DNA from: Clostridiales bacterium
GTDB lineage: Bacteria; Bacillota; Clostridia; Oscillospirales; Ruminococcaceae
Length of the DNA: 64,000 nucleotides
NCBI GenBank assembly: GCA_003150405.1
Contig: QAMM01000001.1
Span: 1 to 64,000 of the forward strand
Direction: 5' to 3'
The notes beneath the pieces are model-generated. The model searched no databases, was not told where the DNA came from, and saw only the letters and a list, made by a program, of their open reading frames with translations. A program made the translations under genes and the position numbers. Every line of letters starts with the position of its first letter. Position 1 is the stretch's first letter. Positions 36,228-43,453 of the stretch are shown piece after piece.

Positions 36228-37106
36228 TCAGTCAAAGGGTTTTAAGCTGGTGAGTTCCCGGTAACGCCGGGGGGAAACATGGTACCGCGCTTTGAAGGCG
36301 CGGGAGAAGTAAGAAGAATCGGCAAAGCCGCAAGCCGCCGCAATTTCAGAGACCGGCAGGCTGGTGCGGGAAAGTTCATGCAGGGCGCGGGACATCCGCA
36401 GTTCGGTCAAATGCTCCAGCGGCGTTTCCCGGCAATACTGCCGGAACAGCCGTTCCAAATGCCTGGGCGAGACCAGAAGCGTTTCTGCCATACCGGCAAT
36501 AGTGCAGTCCTGTGCAAGATTCTGTTCCATATAATCGTATGCAGCGGCAATGACGTTGAGATTTTGAGAAGCCGTGGCCTGTGTTTGTTCATACCGGGCG
36601 GATAAAAACGCAACCGCCGCCTGAAACAACAGCTTCACCACCGCTTCATAGCCCCGGGATTTCTGCTCGGTCTGTTGGATGATACCGTCCGCCATACTCT
36701 GCACAAAGCCCATATCCTGCGGCTCAAGGTGCAGCATGCCCACATTGGGGCTTTTTTCCCGCAGACGCGGCGCCATAACAAACAGCGGGGCAAATCCCGG
36801 AAGCTGGCGGAGCTCCTCCCGGTCAAACAGGAGATTGCGCTCGTTGTAGCTGAAGTTGATCATGCTGAGCTGCTCTACCTGTTCAAAGGAGTGGCTTGTC
36901 TGCCCATTAATGACAAAGACGTCCCCCTCTCCAATTCGATAAGACTGCTCGCCAACCATGTGGCGCGCCGTCCCGCCCAGCACCACAACCACTTCGGAAA
37001 AGCTGTGGGTGTGCCGTACAAACTCCTGCTCCAGCTGCACCCGCTCCACCCGGAGCTGGTACCCGGTCATGTCTTCGAGAAAATCATCCTCAAAGCGGTA
37101 AACCAT
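36228..37106 (-). CDS. AraC-family regulator with cupin sensor
   Basis: 292 aa from ATG 37106 (AGGAGA ribosome site); a 30-codon extension to 37196 covers its own promoter and was rejected. N-terminal cupin (FVRHTHSFSEVVVVLGG, then IGEGDVFVINGQTSH) for ligand sensing; C-terminal double HTH (AGMAETLLVSPRHLERLFRQ; AAACGFADSSYFSRAFKARY). Divergent from the URO-D-like and CE15 genes, which it probably controls. Confidence 0.92.
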   Translation of the reverse strand: MVYRFEDDFLEDMTGYQLRVERVQLEQEFVRHTHSFSEVVVVLGGTARHMVGEQSYRIGEGDVFVINGQTSHSFEQVEQLSMINFSYNERNLLFDREELRQLPGFAPLFVMAPRLREKSPNVGMLHLEPQDMGFVQSMADGIIQQTEQKSRGYEAVVKLLFQAAVAFLSARYEQTQATASQNLNVIAAAYDYMEQNLAQDCTIAGMAETLLVSPRHLERLFRQYCRETPLEHLTELRMSRALHELSRTSLPVSEIAAACGFADSSYFSRAFKARYHVSPRRYRELTSLKPFD

Positions 37107-37163
37107 GTCGTATTTCTCCTGTTTTTTGTCCGAAAAATCAATGAAATTTCTGCGTATCTTTTT

Positions 37164-37196
37164 TATAATCATAGCATCGGAACCAAAGATTTGCAA
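37164..37196. promoter_or_regulatory. Overlapping divergent promoters (AraC regulator / URO-D-like gene)
   Basis: Leftward: TTGCAA (37191-37196), N17, TATGAT (37168-37173) with extended TG. Rightward: TATAAT at 37164-37169 with no good -35. The two -10 elements overlap, so the promoters compete; the weak rightward one probably needs activation. Confidence 0.6.
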
Positions 37197-37213
37197 CAGA
37201 AAGGGGCAATATC

Positions 37214-38296
37214 ATGAAATACAAAGATGATTGGGACCAGGCTAAAAAGCGCCTGGAAGCGTTCTGGAATGGCGAAATTACCGACCGGTGCTGTGTCGCT
37301 GCAACCGGTTTGCGCACCGGGCACACCTATAAGGAGTTCCCGCTGCCGGAAACCGAGGAAGGACGCAAACAGTACTGGACCGATGCCGAGACCATTATTA
37401 AGCGCAACGTGAATCAGTTTGAAAACACCTACTACGGCGGCGAGGCTTTCCCACAGATTTTCACCAACCTCGGCGCCTCCGGCATTGCTGGGTATATCAA
37501 GGGCGTCCGCACCGAGTACCGGGATTCCATTTGGTTTTTCCCGGCGGAAAACGTCACCACCGACGACCCGGAGTCGCTGATCTTTGACAAGGAGAGTTTT
37601 CTCTACCGCAAGACGCTGGAGCTCACCAAAGCCTTCTGCGAACACAGCAAGGGGGACTATTTTGTCTCGGTGCCGGACATTTCCGGCAACCTTGATACGC
37701 TGGAGCATGTTCGCGGCGGCAACAATTTCCTCATGGATCTCATCATGGCGCCGGACTGGATCCACGCCGTTATGCCCAAGCTGCTGGAAGCGTACAAAAC
37801 CACCACCGACGAGTGCTATGAAATCTACAAGGAAAACAACGAGGGCGGCAGCAGCATTGGCTGGCTCAATATCTGGGCGCCGGGCAAATTCTCTCAGATG
37901 CAGTGCGACCTCTCGGTCATGATCTCCAACGACATGTTCAATGAATTCGCCGTACCGGAGCTCAAAGCACAGGCGGCTTATCTCGACAAGGCGCTTTACC
38001 ACTTCGACGGCATTGAGCAGATTAACCATCTCGATTCTTTGCTTGCTATTGACGATATTGACATCATCCAATGGACCAGTGTATCCGGCCAGCCGGAGCC
38101 AACCGAATTCATCCCGGTTCTCAAGAAGATGCAGGCGGCTGGTAAAAAACTGCTCATCTACAACTTTAAACTGGATGTCTTTGAAACCCTTTTAAAAGAG
38201 CTGTCCTCCAAAGGGCTGTTCCTGCTTGGCATGATGGAGACCGAAGAAGAAGCACGCGAATTGGTGAAGCTCGCTGAAAAGTACACCCACGAATAA
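37214..38296 (+). CDS. URO-D-fold protein of unknown function
   Basis: 360 aa, uroporphyrinogen-decarboxylase/MtaA-like barrel judged from overall pattern (VPDISGNLDTLEHVRGGNNF, then YHFDGIEQINHLDSLLAIDD near residues 261-280). The decarboxylase N-terminal Arg motif is absent, and the Zn-binding H-x-C of MtaA-type methyltransferases reads YHFDG, so neither textbook activity is supported. No haem genes are nearby. It is divergent from an AraC regulator and upstream of a CE15 esterase, so a role in sugar or methyl-sugar metabolism is possible (inference). Confidence 0.7.
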   Translation: MKYKDDWDQAKKRLEAFWNGEITDRCCVAATGLRTGHTYKEFPLPETEEGRKQYWTDAETIIKRNVNQFENTYYGGEAFPQIFTNLGASGIAGYIKGVRTEYRDSIWFFPAENVTTDDPESLIFDKESFLYRKTLELTKAFCEHSKGDYFVSVPDISGNLDTLEHVRGGNNFLMDLIMAPDWIHAVMPKLLEAYKTTTDECYEIYKENNEGGSSIGWLNIWAPGKFSQMQCDLSVMISNDMFNEFAVPELKAQAAYLDKALYHFDGIEQINHLDSLLAIDDIDIIQWTSVSGQPEPTEFIPVLKKMQAAGKKLLIYNFKLDVFETLLKELSSKGLFLLGMMETEEEARELVKLAEKYTHE

Positions 38297-38326
38297 GACG
38301 TTAAAAATCGCCTCCATACATCAGAA

Positions 38327-38360
38327 GAAGTCCCCGGGATCTTGCCCCGGGGGCTTCTTT
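38327..38360 (+). terminator. Terminator of the URO-D-like gene
   Basis: GAAGTCCCCGGG (38327-38338) pairs with CCCGGGGGCTTC (38346-38357), one wobble, loop of 7, then TTTC. Confidence 0.75.
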
Positions 38361-38440
38361 CAATTGAAAAGCGCCTGTTCCGCCGTATTTCCTCGATCGC
38401 ACAGACCTGTTTTTCCCCAAAACACTTTGACAGCTCCCCC

Positions 38441-38469
38441 TTGACGGCGTTTGAAATTGAAGGTATATT
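38441..38469 (+). promoter_or_regulatory. Promoter of the CE15 esterase gene
   Basis: TTGACG (38441-38446), 17-bp spacer, TATATT (38464-38469), 49 nt before ATG 38518. The esterase therefore has its own promoter despite its position after the URO-D-like gene. Confidence 0.7.
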
Positions 38470-38517
38470 AGCAGGTAGAACGATATCTTTCAACCCAGCA
38501 ACAAAGGAGTGTATACT

Positions 38518-39585
38518 ATGTACCGACCAAAATTATCCGACCTGCCACCCATCCTTATTGACAACGACGGCAACAAAGTTACCACCGTTTCCGCATGGGA
38601 GACAAAACGCCGCGGCGAAATTTACGACATTTTTGCAGACAAGGTTTACGGCCGCGTTCCGAGCATCGACATAGACGTGAGCCATACTATGAAGCGGGAA
38701 GAAAACGACCAAACCATTGAATATATTGTCACCATTACCACCAAAACCCAATTTGGCACTCATAGCTTTGATGGATATGTTTCGGTTCCCAAAAGCGGCA
38801 AACCCTGCCCGGTGGTTGAGCTGATTCAGTTCCCTTATCAGGTTACCAGCGAGTTCAAGCCGAAGTTAATGAAGCGCGGCTATGCGCTTGCGCGCTTCTA
38901 TTATACCGATATCTGCACCGACGACAACAACGACTTTTCCACCGGACTTCACGCTGTTGTGAAAGAAGCGGACGGCGTGCGCAAATCCAACACCTGGGGC
39001 GCCATTGCAAGCTGGGCGTGGGCTGCTTCCCGCCTGATGGACGCCATTGCCGAAATCCCGGAGATTGACAGCAGCAGAGCCGCCATTGTCGGCCATTCCC
39101 GCACCGGCAAAGCATCGCTCTGGTGCGGTGCGTCGGATCCGCGGTTTAAGCTGGTCTGCAGCAATGAATCCGGCTGCGGCGGCACCGCCATTACCCGTGG
39201 TAAGGTGGGCGAGCACATTAAAAATATCTGCGAGGGCTTCCCCTGCTGGTTCTGCGACACCTATAAGACCTTTGGCGACGACGAAGAGCACATGCCGTTT
39301 GACCAGCACATGCTTCTCGCGCTCATCGCACCGCGCTGCCTCTACGTGCCGAGCGCCATTGACGACACCTGGTCCGGACCGGAGCCGGAGTACCTCGCCG
39401 CAAAATACTGCGGTGAGATCTACGAGCTGTACGGCAAAAAAGGGCTTGGACTTGAGAAATATCCCATCATCGGCACTGTGGATCAAAGCGGCTGCGTCGC
39501 TTACCATTTGCGCCGCGGCGGCCACAGCCTCTCGGTTTACGATTGGGATGAATACATTAACTATGCAGACAAGGTGCTGAAATAA
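38518..39585 (+). CDS. CE15-type glucuronoyl esterase
   Basis: 355 aa from ATG 38518 (AAAGGAG, 8-nt spacing); GTG 38509 rejected. Alpha/beta hydrolase with the CE15 nucleophile motif GHSRTGKASLWCGASD, then NESGCGGTAITR, FDQHMLLALIAPR and a C-terminal catalytic His in RRGGHSLSVYDWDEY. CE15 enzymes cut the ester between 4-O-methyl-glucuronic acid of xylan and lignin. No signal peptide is seen, so it would act on imported fragments, unusual for CE15. Own promoter and terminator. Confidence 0.85.
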   Translation: MYRPKLSDLPPILIDNDGNKVTTVSAWETKRRGEIYDIFADKVYGRVPSIDIDVSHTMKREENDQTIEYIVTITTKTQFGTHSFDGYVSVPKSGKPCPVVELIQFPYQVTSEFKPKLMKRGYALARFYYTDICTDDNNDFSTGLHAVVKEADGVRKSNTWGAIASWAWAASRLMDAIAEIPEIDSSRAAIVGHSRTGKASLWCGASDPRFKLVCSNESGCGGTAITRGKVGEHIKNICEGFPCWFCDTYKTFGDDEEHMPFDQHMLLALIAPRCLYVPSAIDDTWSGPEPEYLAAKYCGEIYELYGKKGLGLEKYPIIGTVDQSGCVAYHLRRGGHSLSVYDWDEYINYADKVLK

Positions 39586-39603
39586 CAGCACCGACGCAAA
39601 TCC

Positions 39604-39634
39604 AAAAGGGCCTCCCGCTGGAGGCCCTTTTTCT
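39604..39634 (+). terminator. Terminator of the CE15 gene
   Basis: AAAAGGGCCTCC (39604-39615) pairs perfectly with GGAGGCCCTTTT (39620-39631), loop CGCT, followed by TTC. Confidence 0.85.
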
Positions 39635-39669
39635 GCACAAACGCCATGGATCTATTTTCTCTAAAAGTC

Positions 39670-39700
39670 TTGACTTTGACGCGGCGTCGTCCTTTAAAAT
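39670..39700 (+). promoter_or_regulatory. MerR-type promoter with 19-bp spacer and dyad
   Basis: TTGACT (39670-39675) and TAAAAT (39695-39700) are separated by 19 bp. Inside the spacer GACGC-G-GCGTC (39678-39688) is a perfect dyad. An over-long spacer with a central palindrome is the hallmark of promoters that MerR regulators untwist, so the gene is likely autoregulated. Confidence 0.7.
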
Positions 39701-39720
39701 GTAGAAAAGGAGGGGAAACC

Positions 39721-40683
39721 GTGAAAACCATGACCGTCAGCGAAGTGAGCAAAGCCTGCGGTGTTTCCACAAGAACACTCCGTTATTATGAGGAGATTGG
39801 GCTTCTGCCCAGCCTGCGCCGAGAGGATTACGCCTACCGGGTGTACGACGAAGCCTCTGTCCGGCGGTTACAGCAAATCTTGGTCCTGCGGAAGCTGCGC
39901 ATCCCACTCAAGCAAATTGCATCTCTTTTCCACTGTGCAGAACCTCAGAAAGCAGCCGCCCTGCTTGAGTCCAACCTCCGCACACTGGACTTGGAACTGA
40001 CCGAGCTGCACTCCGTCCGGGACATTCTGCATAGCCTGATGAAACAGCTGGAATCCGCCGCGGATTCACCTCCTTCGCCGGAACTGCTCTGTGACGGCAA
40101 ATCGTCAAACCTCATGCAGGTTTTAACCCATTCCGTTTTGTTAAAGGAGACGTCTGCCATGAACCAAACCACTTTCTCCGCCGTGCAGGATCTTCGTATT
40201 CTCTACCTGCCGCCCTGTACCGTTATTGCCAGCCATTTCTTCGGTGAAAACCCCGAGGAACACGCGCTCCAGCCGCTTTTGGCACTGCTGCGGGAAACAG
40301 CGCTTCAAAAACGCAAACCAGACCTGCGGATGTATGGCTTTAACAACCCTTTCCCAGCCAATGGGGAAACGTATGGATACGAATACTGGGTGACCATTCC
40401 AGAGGATTTAGATGTACCGGAACCGTTCCGGAAAAAGCATTTCCCCGGCGGGCTGTATGCCGCGCACTGCATCAGGATGGGGGATTTCCAGGAATGGCGT
40501 CTGCTCGGCGACTGGATAAAGACCAGCACCGAATACACCGCCGATCTGCGGAATCCGTTCGGGATGGGAGGCTGCCTGGAAGAACACCTGAACCTCTATT
40601 CCTTTTTGGAAAGTGGCGCTGAACGGATGGATTCCATCCAACTGGATCTGCTCCTTCCCATCCGGGAAAAGAAAGCCGATTGA
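39721..40683 (+). CDS. MerR-family regulator with GyrI-like effector domain
   Basis: 320 aa from GTG 39721, fixed by AAGGAGG 9 nt upstream; 25 preceding codons cover the promoter and were rejected. N-terminal MerR HTH (SKACGVSTRTLRYYEEIGLL, then YRVYDEASVRRLQQI), a coiled-coil linker, and a C-terminal GyrI-like small-molecule domain (from about residue 160, with PGGLYAAHCIRMGDF). BmrR-like layout, typical of multidrug or metabolite sensing. No transporter is adjacent. Confidence 0.9.
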   Translation: MKTMTVSEVSKACGVSTRTLRYYEEIGLLPSLRREDYAYRVYDEASVRRLQQILVLRKLRIPLKQIASLFHCAEPQKAAALLESNLRTLDLELTELHSVRDILHSLMKQLESAADSPPSPELLCDGKSSNLMQVLTHSVLLKETSAMNQTTFSAVQDLRILYLPPCTVIASHFFGENPEEHALQPLLALLRETALQKRKPDLRMYGFNNPFPANGETYGYEYWVTIPEDLDVPEPFRKKHFPGGLYAAHCIRMGDFQEWRLLGDWIKTSTEYTADLRNPFGMGGCLEEHLNLYSFLESGAERMDSIQLDLLLPIREKKAD

Positions 40684-40854
40684 ACCGGTGGGTATAGATG
40701 CACTTTTTCCTGCATTACCACCGTTCCATCAACAACACCGCTGGCCGCACGCTGGCACGGAGAGTATTTTCCCGGAATTCTCCTTTCCGTCCGCGGAATC
40801 CAATTTCACAGTCCTGCTCTTTCTTGCAGGGTTCAAAAATCCTGGGAGACGGTG

Positions 40855-40883
40855 TTGACAAAGCGCCTGGGATCTGTTATGAT
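40855..40883 (+). promoter_or_regulatory. Promoter of the aroF leader-aroF unit
   Basis: TTGACA (40855-40860), 17-bp spacer, TATGAT (40878-40883). Transcription would start near 40890, giving a leader of about 225 nt before aroF. Confidence 0.85.
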
Positions 40884-40922
40884 AAATACACACTTTAAAG
40901 CGATAAAGCAAAGAGGTGCAAA

Positions 40923-41030
40923 ATGTTTTCTGTTACCATCAACCGCAGCAATCGATATTTTCGTTGGTATTACCTGGCCTGTAGCAAGCCGGGGCGTTTG
41001 TTGTGCGCTGATTTATCGGGAAATGGATAA
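40923..41030 (+). CDS. Aromatic-rich leader peptide of aroF
   Basis: 35 aa, with ribosome site AGAGGTG. Residues 12-17 read YFRWYY: five aromatic residues (2-3 Tyr, Phe, Trp) in six codons. The stop at 41028-41030 abuts an antiterminator strand. The short frame lies between a consensus promoter and a terminator in front of DAHP synthase, exactly as in amino-acid-controlled attenuators. A ribosome short of charged aromatic tRNAs would stall at codons 12-17. Confidence 0.8.
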   Translation: MFSVTINRSNRYFRWYYLACSKPGRLLCADLSGNG

Positions 41031-41096
41031 TCTTCATCCACGAACAGATAAACCTTGAAAGCCGACAACCGTTTCCGGTTGCCGGCTTATTTTTTT
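41018..41096 (+). promoter_or_regulatory. aroF transcription attenuator (antiterminator/terminator switch)
   Basis: Terminator: 41059-41071 pairs with 41076-41088 (13 positions, one A/C mismatch), loop TTTC, then seven T residues. Antiterminator: GGAAATGG (41019-41026) pairs with CCGTTTCC (41069-41076), one wobble, and so breaks the terminator. The antiterminator strand ends one base before the leader stop codon, so a ribosome that finishes the peptide hides it and allows termination, while one stalled at the aromatic codons leaves it free. Confidence 0.75.
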
Positions 41097-41114
41097 GAAA
41101 AAGGAGCATGTATT

Positions 41115-42125
41115 ATGATTGTCGTACTCAAACCGGATTCCCCGAAGCCAAAGGTTAACGCCCTGCTCGCCACCCTGAAGTCCAAAGGGGTGGACATCCA
41201 CTTCAGCGAAGGGAAATTTACCACCTTATTCGGCATTGTGGGAGATATTACAAAAATCAACCAGCAGGCGCTGGAGGCGGTAGATATTGTAGCAGAAGTC
41301 AAGCGGATTTCGGAACCCTACAAGTTGGTCAACCGCAAATTCCACAGCGATGACACCAGCATCCGGGTAGGGAATGGCGTAATTGGCGGCGGTACCTTTG
41401 GGGTGATTGCAGGCCCCTGCTCGGTGGAATCCCCGGAGCAGATCATTGGGGTCGCCAAGCGGATGAAAGCCGCTGGAGCCAAATTCCTGCGCGGCGGCGC
41501 CTTTAAGCCCCGCACCTCCCCTTACGCCTTCCGCGGCCTTAAAGCAGAAGGAATTGAGCTGCTGCTGGAGGCCAAAAAGGAAACCGGTCTGCCCATTGTC
41601 AGCGAACTCACCAGTCTGCGCCATATAGACCTGTTTAATGAGGTCGATGTCATCCAGGTGGGAGCGCGTAATATGCAGAACTTTGATATGCTCTCAGAGC
41701 TTGGGCACTGTGACAAACCCATCCTGCTTAAACGCGGCCTTTCCAGCACCATGGAGGAACTGCTCATGAGTGCCGAATACATTGTTTCAGGCGGGAACCA
41801 GTACGTCATCCTGTGCGAACGCGGCATCCGCACCTTTGAAACCGCCACCCGCAACACCTTGGACATCTCCGCCATCCCCCTGCTCAAACAGAAAACCCAC
41901 CTGCCGGTCATTGTCGATCCAAGCCACGCCTCCGGCATTGCGTCCTTAGTGCCCACCCTTGCCAAGACCGCTGTGGCCGCCGGGGCGGACGGCTTAATGG
42001 TAGAGGTTCATCCCAATCCGCCGGAAGCGCTTTGCGACGGCGCGCAATCCATTACCCCGGACACCTTTGACAGCGTGATGAAAGACATCCGAGCGCTTTG
42101 TACCTTTGAGGGAAAGGTGCTGTAA
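41115..42125 (+). CDS. aroF: 3-deoxy-7-phosphoheptulonate (DAHP) synthase, type I beta
   Basis: 336 aa from ATG 41115 (AAGGAG, 8-nt spacing). Residues 1-70 form the ferredoxin-like regulatory domain known in Thermotoga-type enzymes for Tyr/Phe feedback; the barrel follows with GPCSVES (100-106), RGGAFKPRTSPYAFRG, GARNMQNF and VDPSHASG. It condenses PEP with erythrose 4-phosphate, the first step of aromatic amino-acid synthesis. Controlled by the upstream attenuator and probably by feedback inhibition. No other shikimate gene is adjacent. Confidence 0.95.
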   Translation: MIVVLKPDSPKPKVNALLATLKSKGVDIHFSEGKFTTLFGIVGDITKINQQALEAVDIVAEVKRISEPYKLVNRKFHSDDTSIRVGNGVIGGGTFGVIAGPCSVESPEQIIGVAKRMKAAGAKFLRGGAFKPRTSPYAFRGLKAEGIELLLEAKKETGLPIVSELTSLRHIDLFNEVDVIQVGARNMQNFDMLSELGHCDKPILLKRGLSSTMEELLMSAEYIVSGGNQYVILCERGIRTFETATRNTLDISAIPLLKQKTHLPVIVDPSHASGIASLVPTLAKTAVAAGADGLMVEVHPNPPEALCDGAQSITPDTFDSVMKDIRALCTFEGKVL

Positions 42126-42399
42126 AAACGACGCAGAACACTCGTACCACACGGTTGGGTTCCGCAGTGTCGAAAATGGTTTGCTTACTATTCCAAACGG
42201 TTTTCCCCTACGGTCAAGGCGGCTTCCACGTTTTACATGATGGCACTGCTCCCTACCTGTGTTAGATTGTTCCTGCCTGTAATCCTTCGCTGGAAGCCCG
42301 GCAGGGGGCTCGGTGGCGGTTCTTCGGCTGTCTCCGGATGGACAAGAAAACACAGGAAGGTGTTCCACACCCGTCAATTTGTATGAGGAGCGGGCTTCT

Positions 42400-42663
42400 G
42401 ATCCGCACAGAGCAAGTGAACATACGCAGTTCACCGCGCTGGGCTTTGAGCTGTTGGAATCCAGCGAAACGGTTTTTCCCATCCGGTTTTATGATGTCGA
42501 CGCCCTTGTATACTACGCAGATCATATCCCATGGGAATTCCCCGGTTTTTCGGTTGAACATTGTTTTTCTGTCCTGCTGGAATTGCAGCGAGAGGTTAAA
42601 CAACAAGGGTATTTTGAAACCCATTGGCGCTGGTTTTTTATGGTGCTGCGCAAACCGATATGA
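42400..42663 (+). pseudogene. Remnant of a SAM-dependent methyltransferase (C-terminal part)
   Basis: The frame ending at 42663 reads LGFELLESSETVFPIRFYD, then VYYADHIPWEFPGFSVEHCF, the characteristic end of a class I methyltransferase. Nothing resembling the SAM-binding N-terminal part is found in 42126-42400, no ribosome site or start fits, and the frame's first residues look non-coding. I read it as a decayed gene fragment left between aroF and the GNAT gene. Confidence 0.6.
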
Positions 42664-42703
42664 CGCTCTCTTTATCAAGAATCTACAAACGGCGGTGAAT
42701 TTT

Positions 42704-43276
42704 ATGCGGCACAGCGGAACCCAGATGATTACAACCACCCGGCTGCTGCTACGGCCCTTTGAGCAGAATGACTGCGGCGATATGCTTGCAGGGTGGATTG
42801 GCAATCCAGAGGTGCAGGCAGAATACGGCGAACCTGTTTACACCACACCGGAACAGGTGAAGCAGCTTCTCACACACTGGATTGCCCGGTATACACGCCC
42901 GGATTTTTACCGCTGGGCAATTATTGAACGGCAAAGCGGGAAAAATATTGGGCAGATTGCATTTTGCAAGGTTTATGAGGATTGCCGCACCGCCGAAATC
43001 GAGTACTGTATCGGTGAGAATTTTTGGGGAAACGGCTATGCCGGCGAGGCGCTGGAGGCGGTTATTGATTTCACCTTTGCCCACACAGGTTTTCTGCGTC
43101 TCGAAGCCTTTCACCGAAGTGAGAATATAAAATCCGGACGGGTATTGGAAAAATCCCGCATGGAAAGGTCCGAAACTGTTGAGCGCTTCCGGCGTGCCGG
43201 GCAATCCCCCTCTGGGGAAGTCTGTTATGCCATCACCCGGGCAAACTATGAAACAGTCAGGTCATATCTTCCCTGA
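42704..43276 (+). CDS. GNAT-family N-acetyltransferase (RimJ/RimL type)
   Basis: 190 aa from ATG 42704 (GGTGAATTTT upstream); ATG 42725 is possible (183 aa). RimL-like start TTRLLLRPFEQNDCGDML, beta4 strand AEIEYCIGENFWGNGYAGEA with the acetyl-CoA loop, and LEAFHRSENIKSGRVLEK. Such enzymes acetylate protein N-termini, antibiotics or small amines. A much longer frame from 42338 overlaps the methyltransferase remnant and was rejected. Confidence 0.88.
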   Translation: MRHSGTQMITTTRLLLRPFEQNDCGDMLAGWIGNPEVQAEYGEPVYTTPEQVKQLLTHWIARYTRPDFYRWAIIERQSGKNIGQIAFCKVYEDCRTAEIEYCIGENFWGNGYAGEALEAVIDFTFAHTGFLRLEAFHRSENIKSGRVLEKSRMERSETVERFRRAGQSPSGEVCYAITRANYETVRSYLP

Positions 43277-43358
43277 GAGGGCGGCACGAAGGTAAAAAGC
43301 CTTAAAACAGGCCGGCACTTAAAAGGGCTTTCCTTCGCTTCATCCAAACCGAAATAAA

Positions 43359-43395
43359 AACAGGCATTGGGATGTTCCAATGCCTGTTCTTTTTA
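43359..43395. terminator. Bidirectional terminator between GNAT and pyk
   Basis: AACAGGCATTGG (43359-43370) pairs perfectly with CCAATGCCTGTT (43377-43388), loop of 6. CTTTTTATAA follows on the plus strand and TTTTATTTC on the minus strand. Confidence 0.85.
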
Positions 43396-43453
43396 TAAGA
43401 TCGTGAAGCTTTCCGCTGCACAACAGGACGGATGAAAATCATCCGTAAATCCA

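Noticed and set aside
40890..41114. T-box riboswitch before aroF
   Set aside because: No T-box consensus or specifier stem-loop was found; the short aromatic frame and antiterminator explain the leader.
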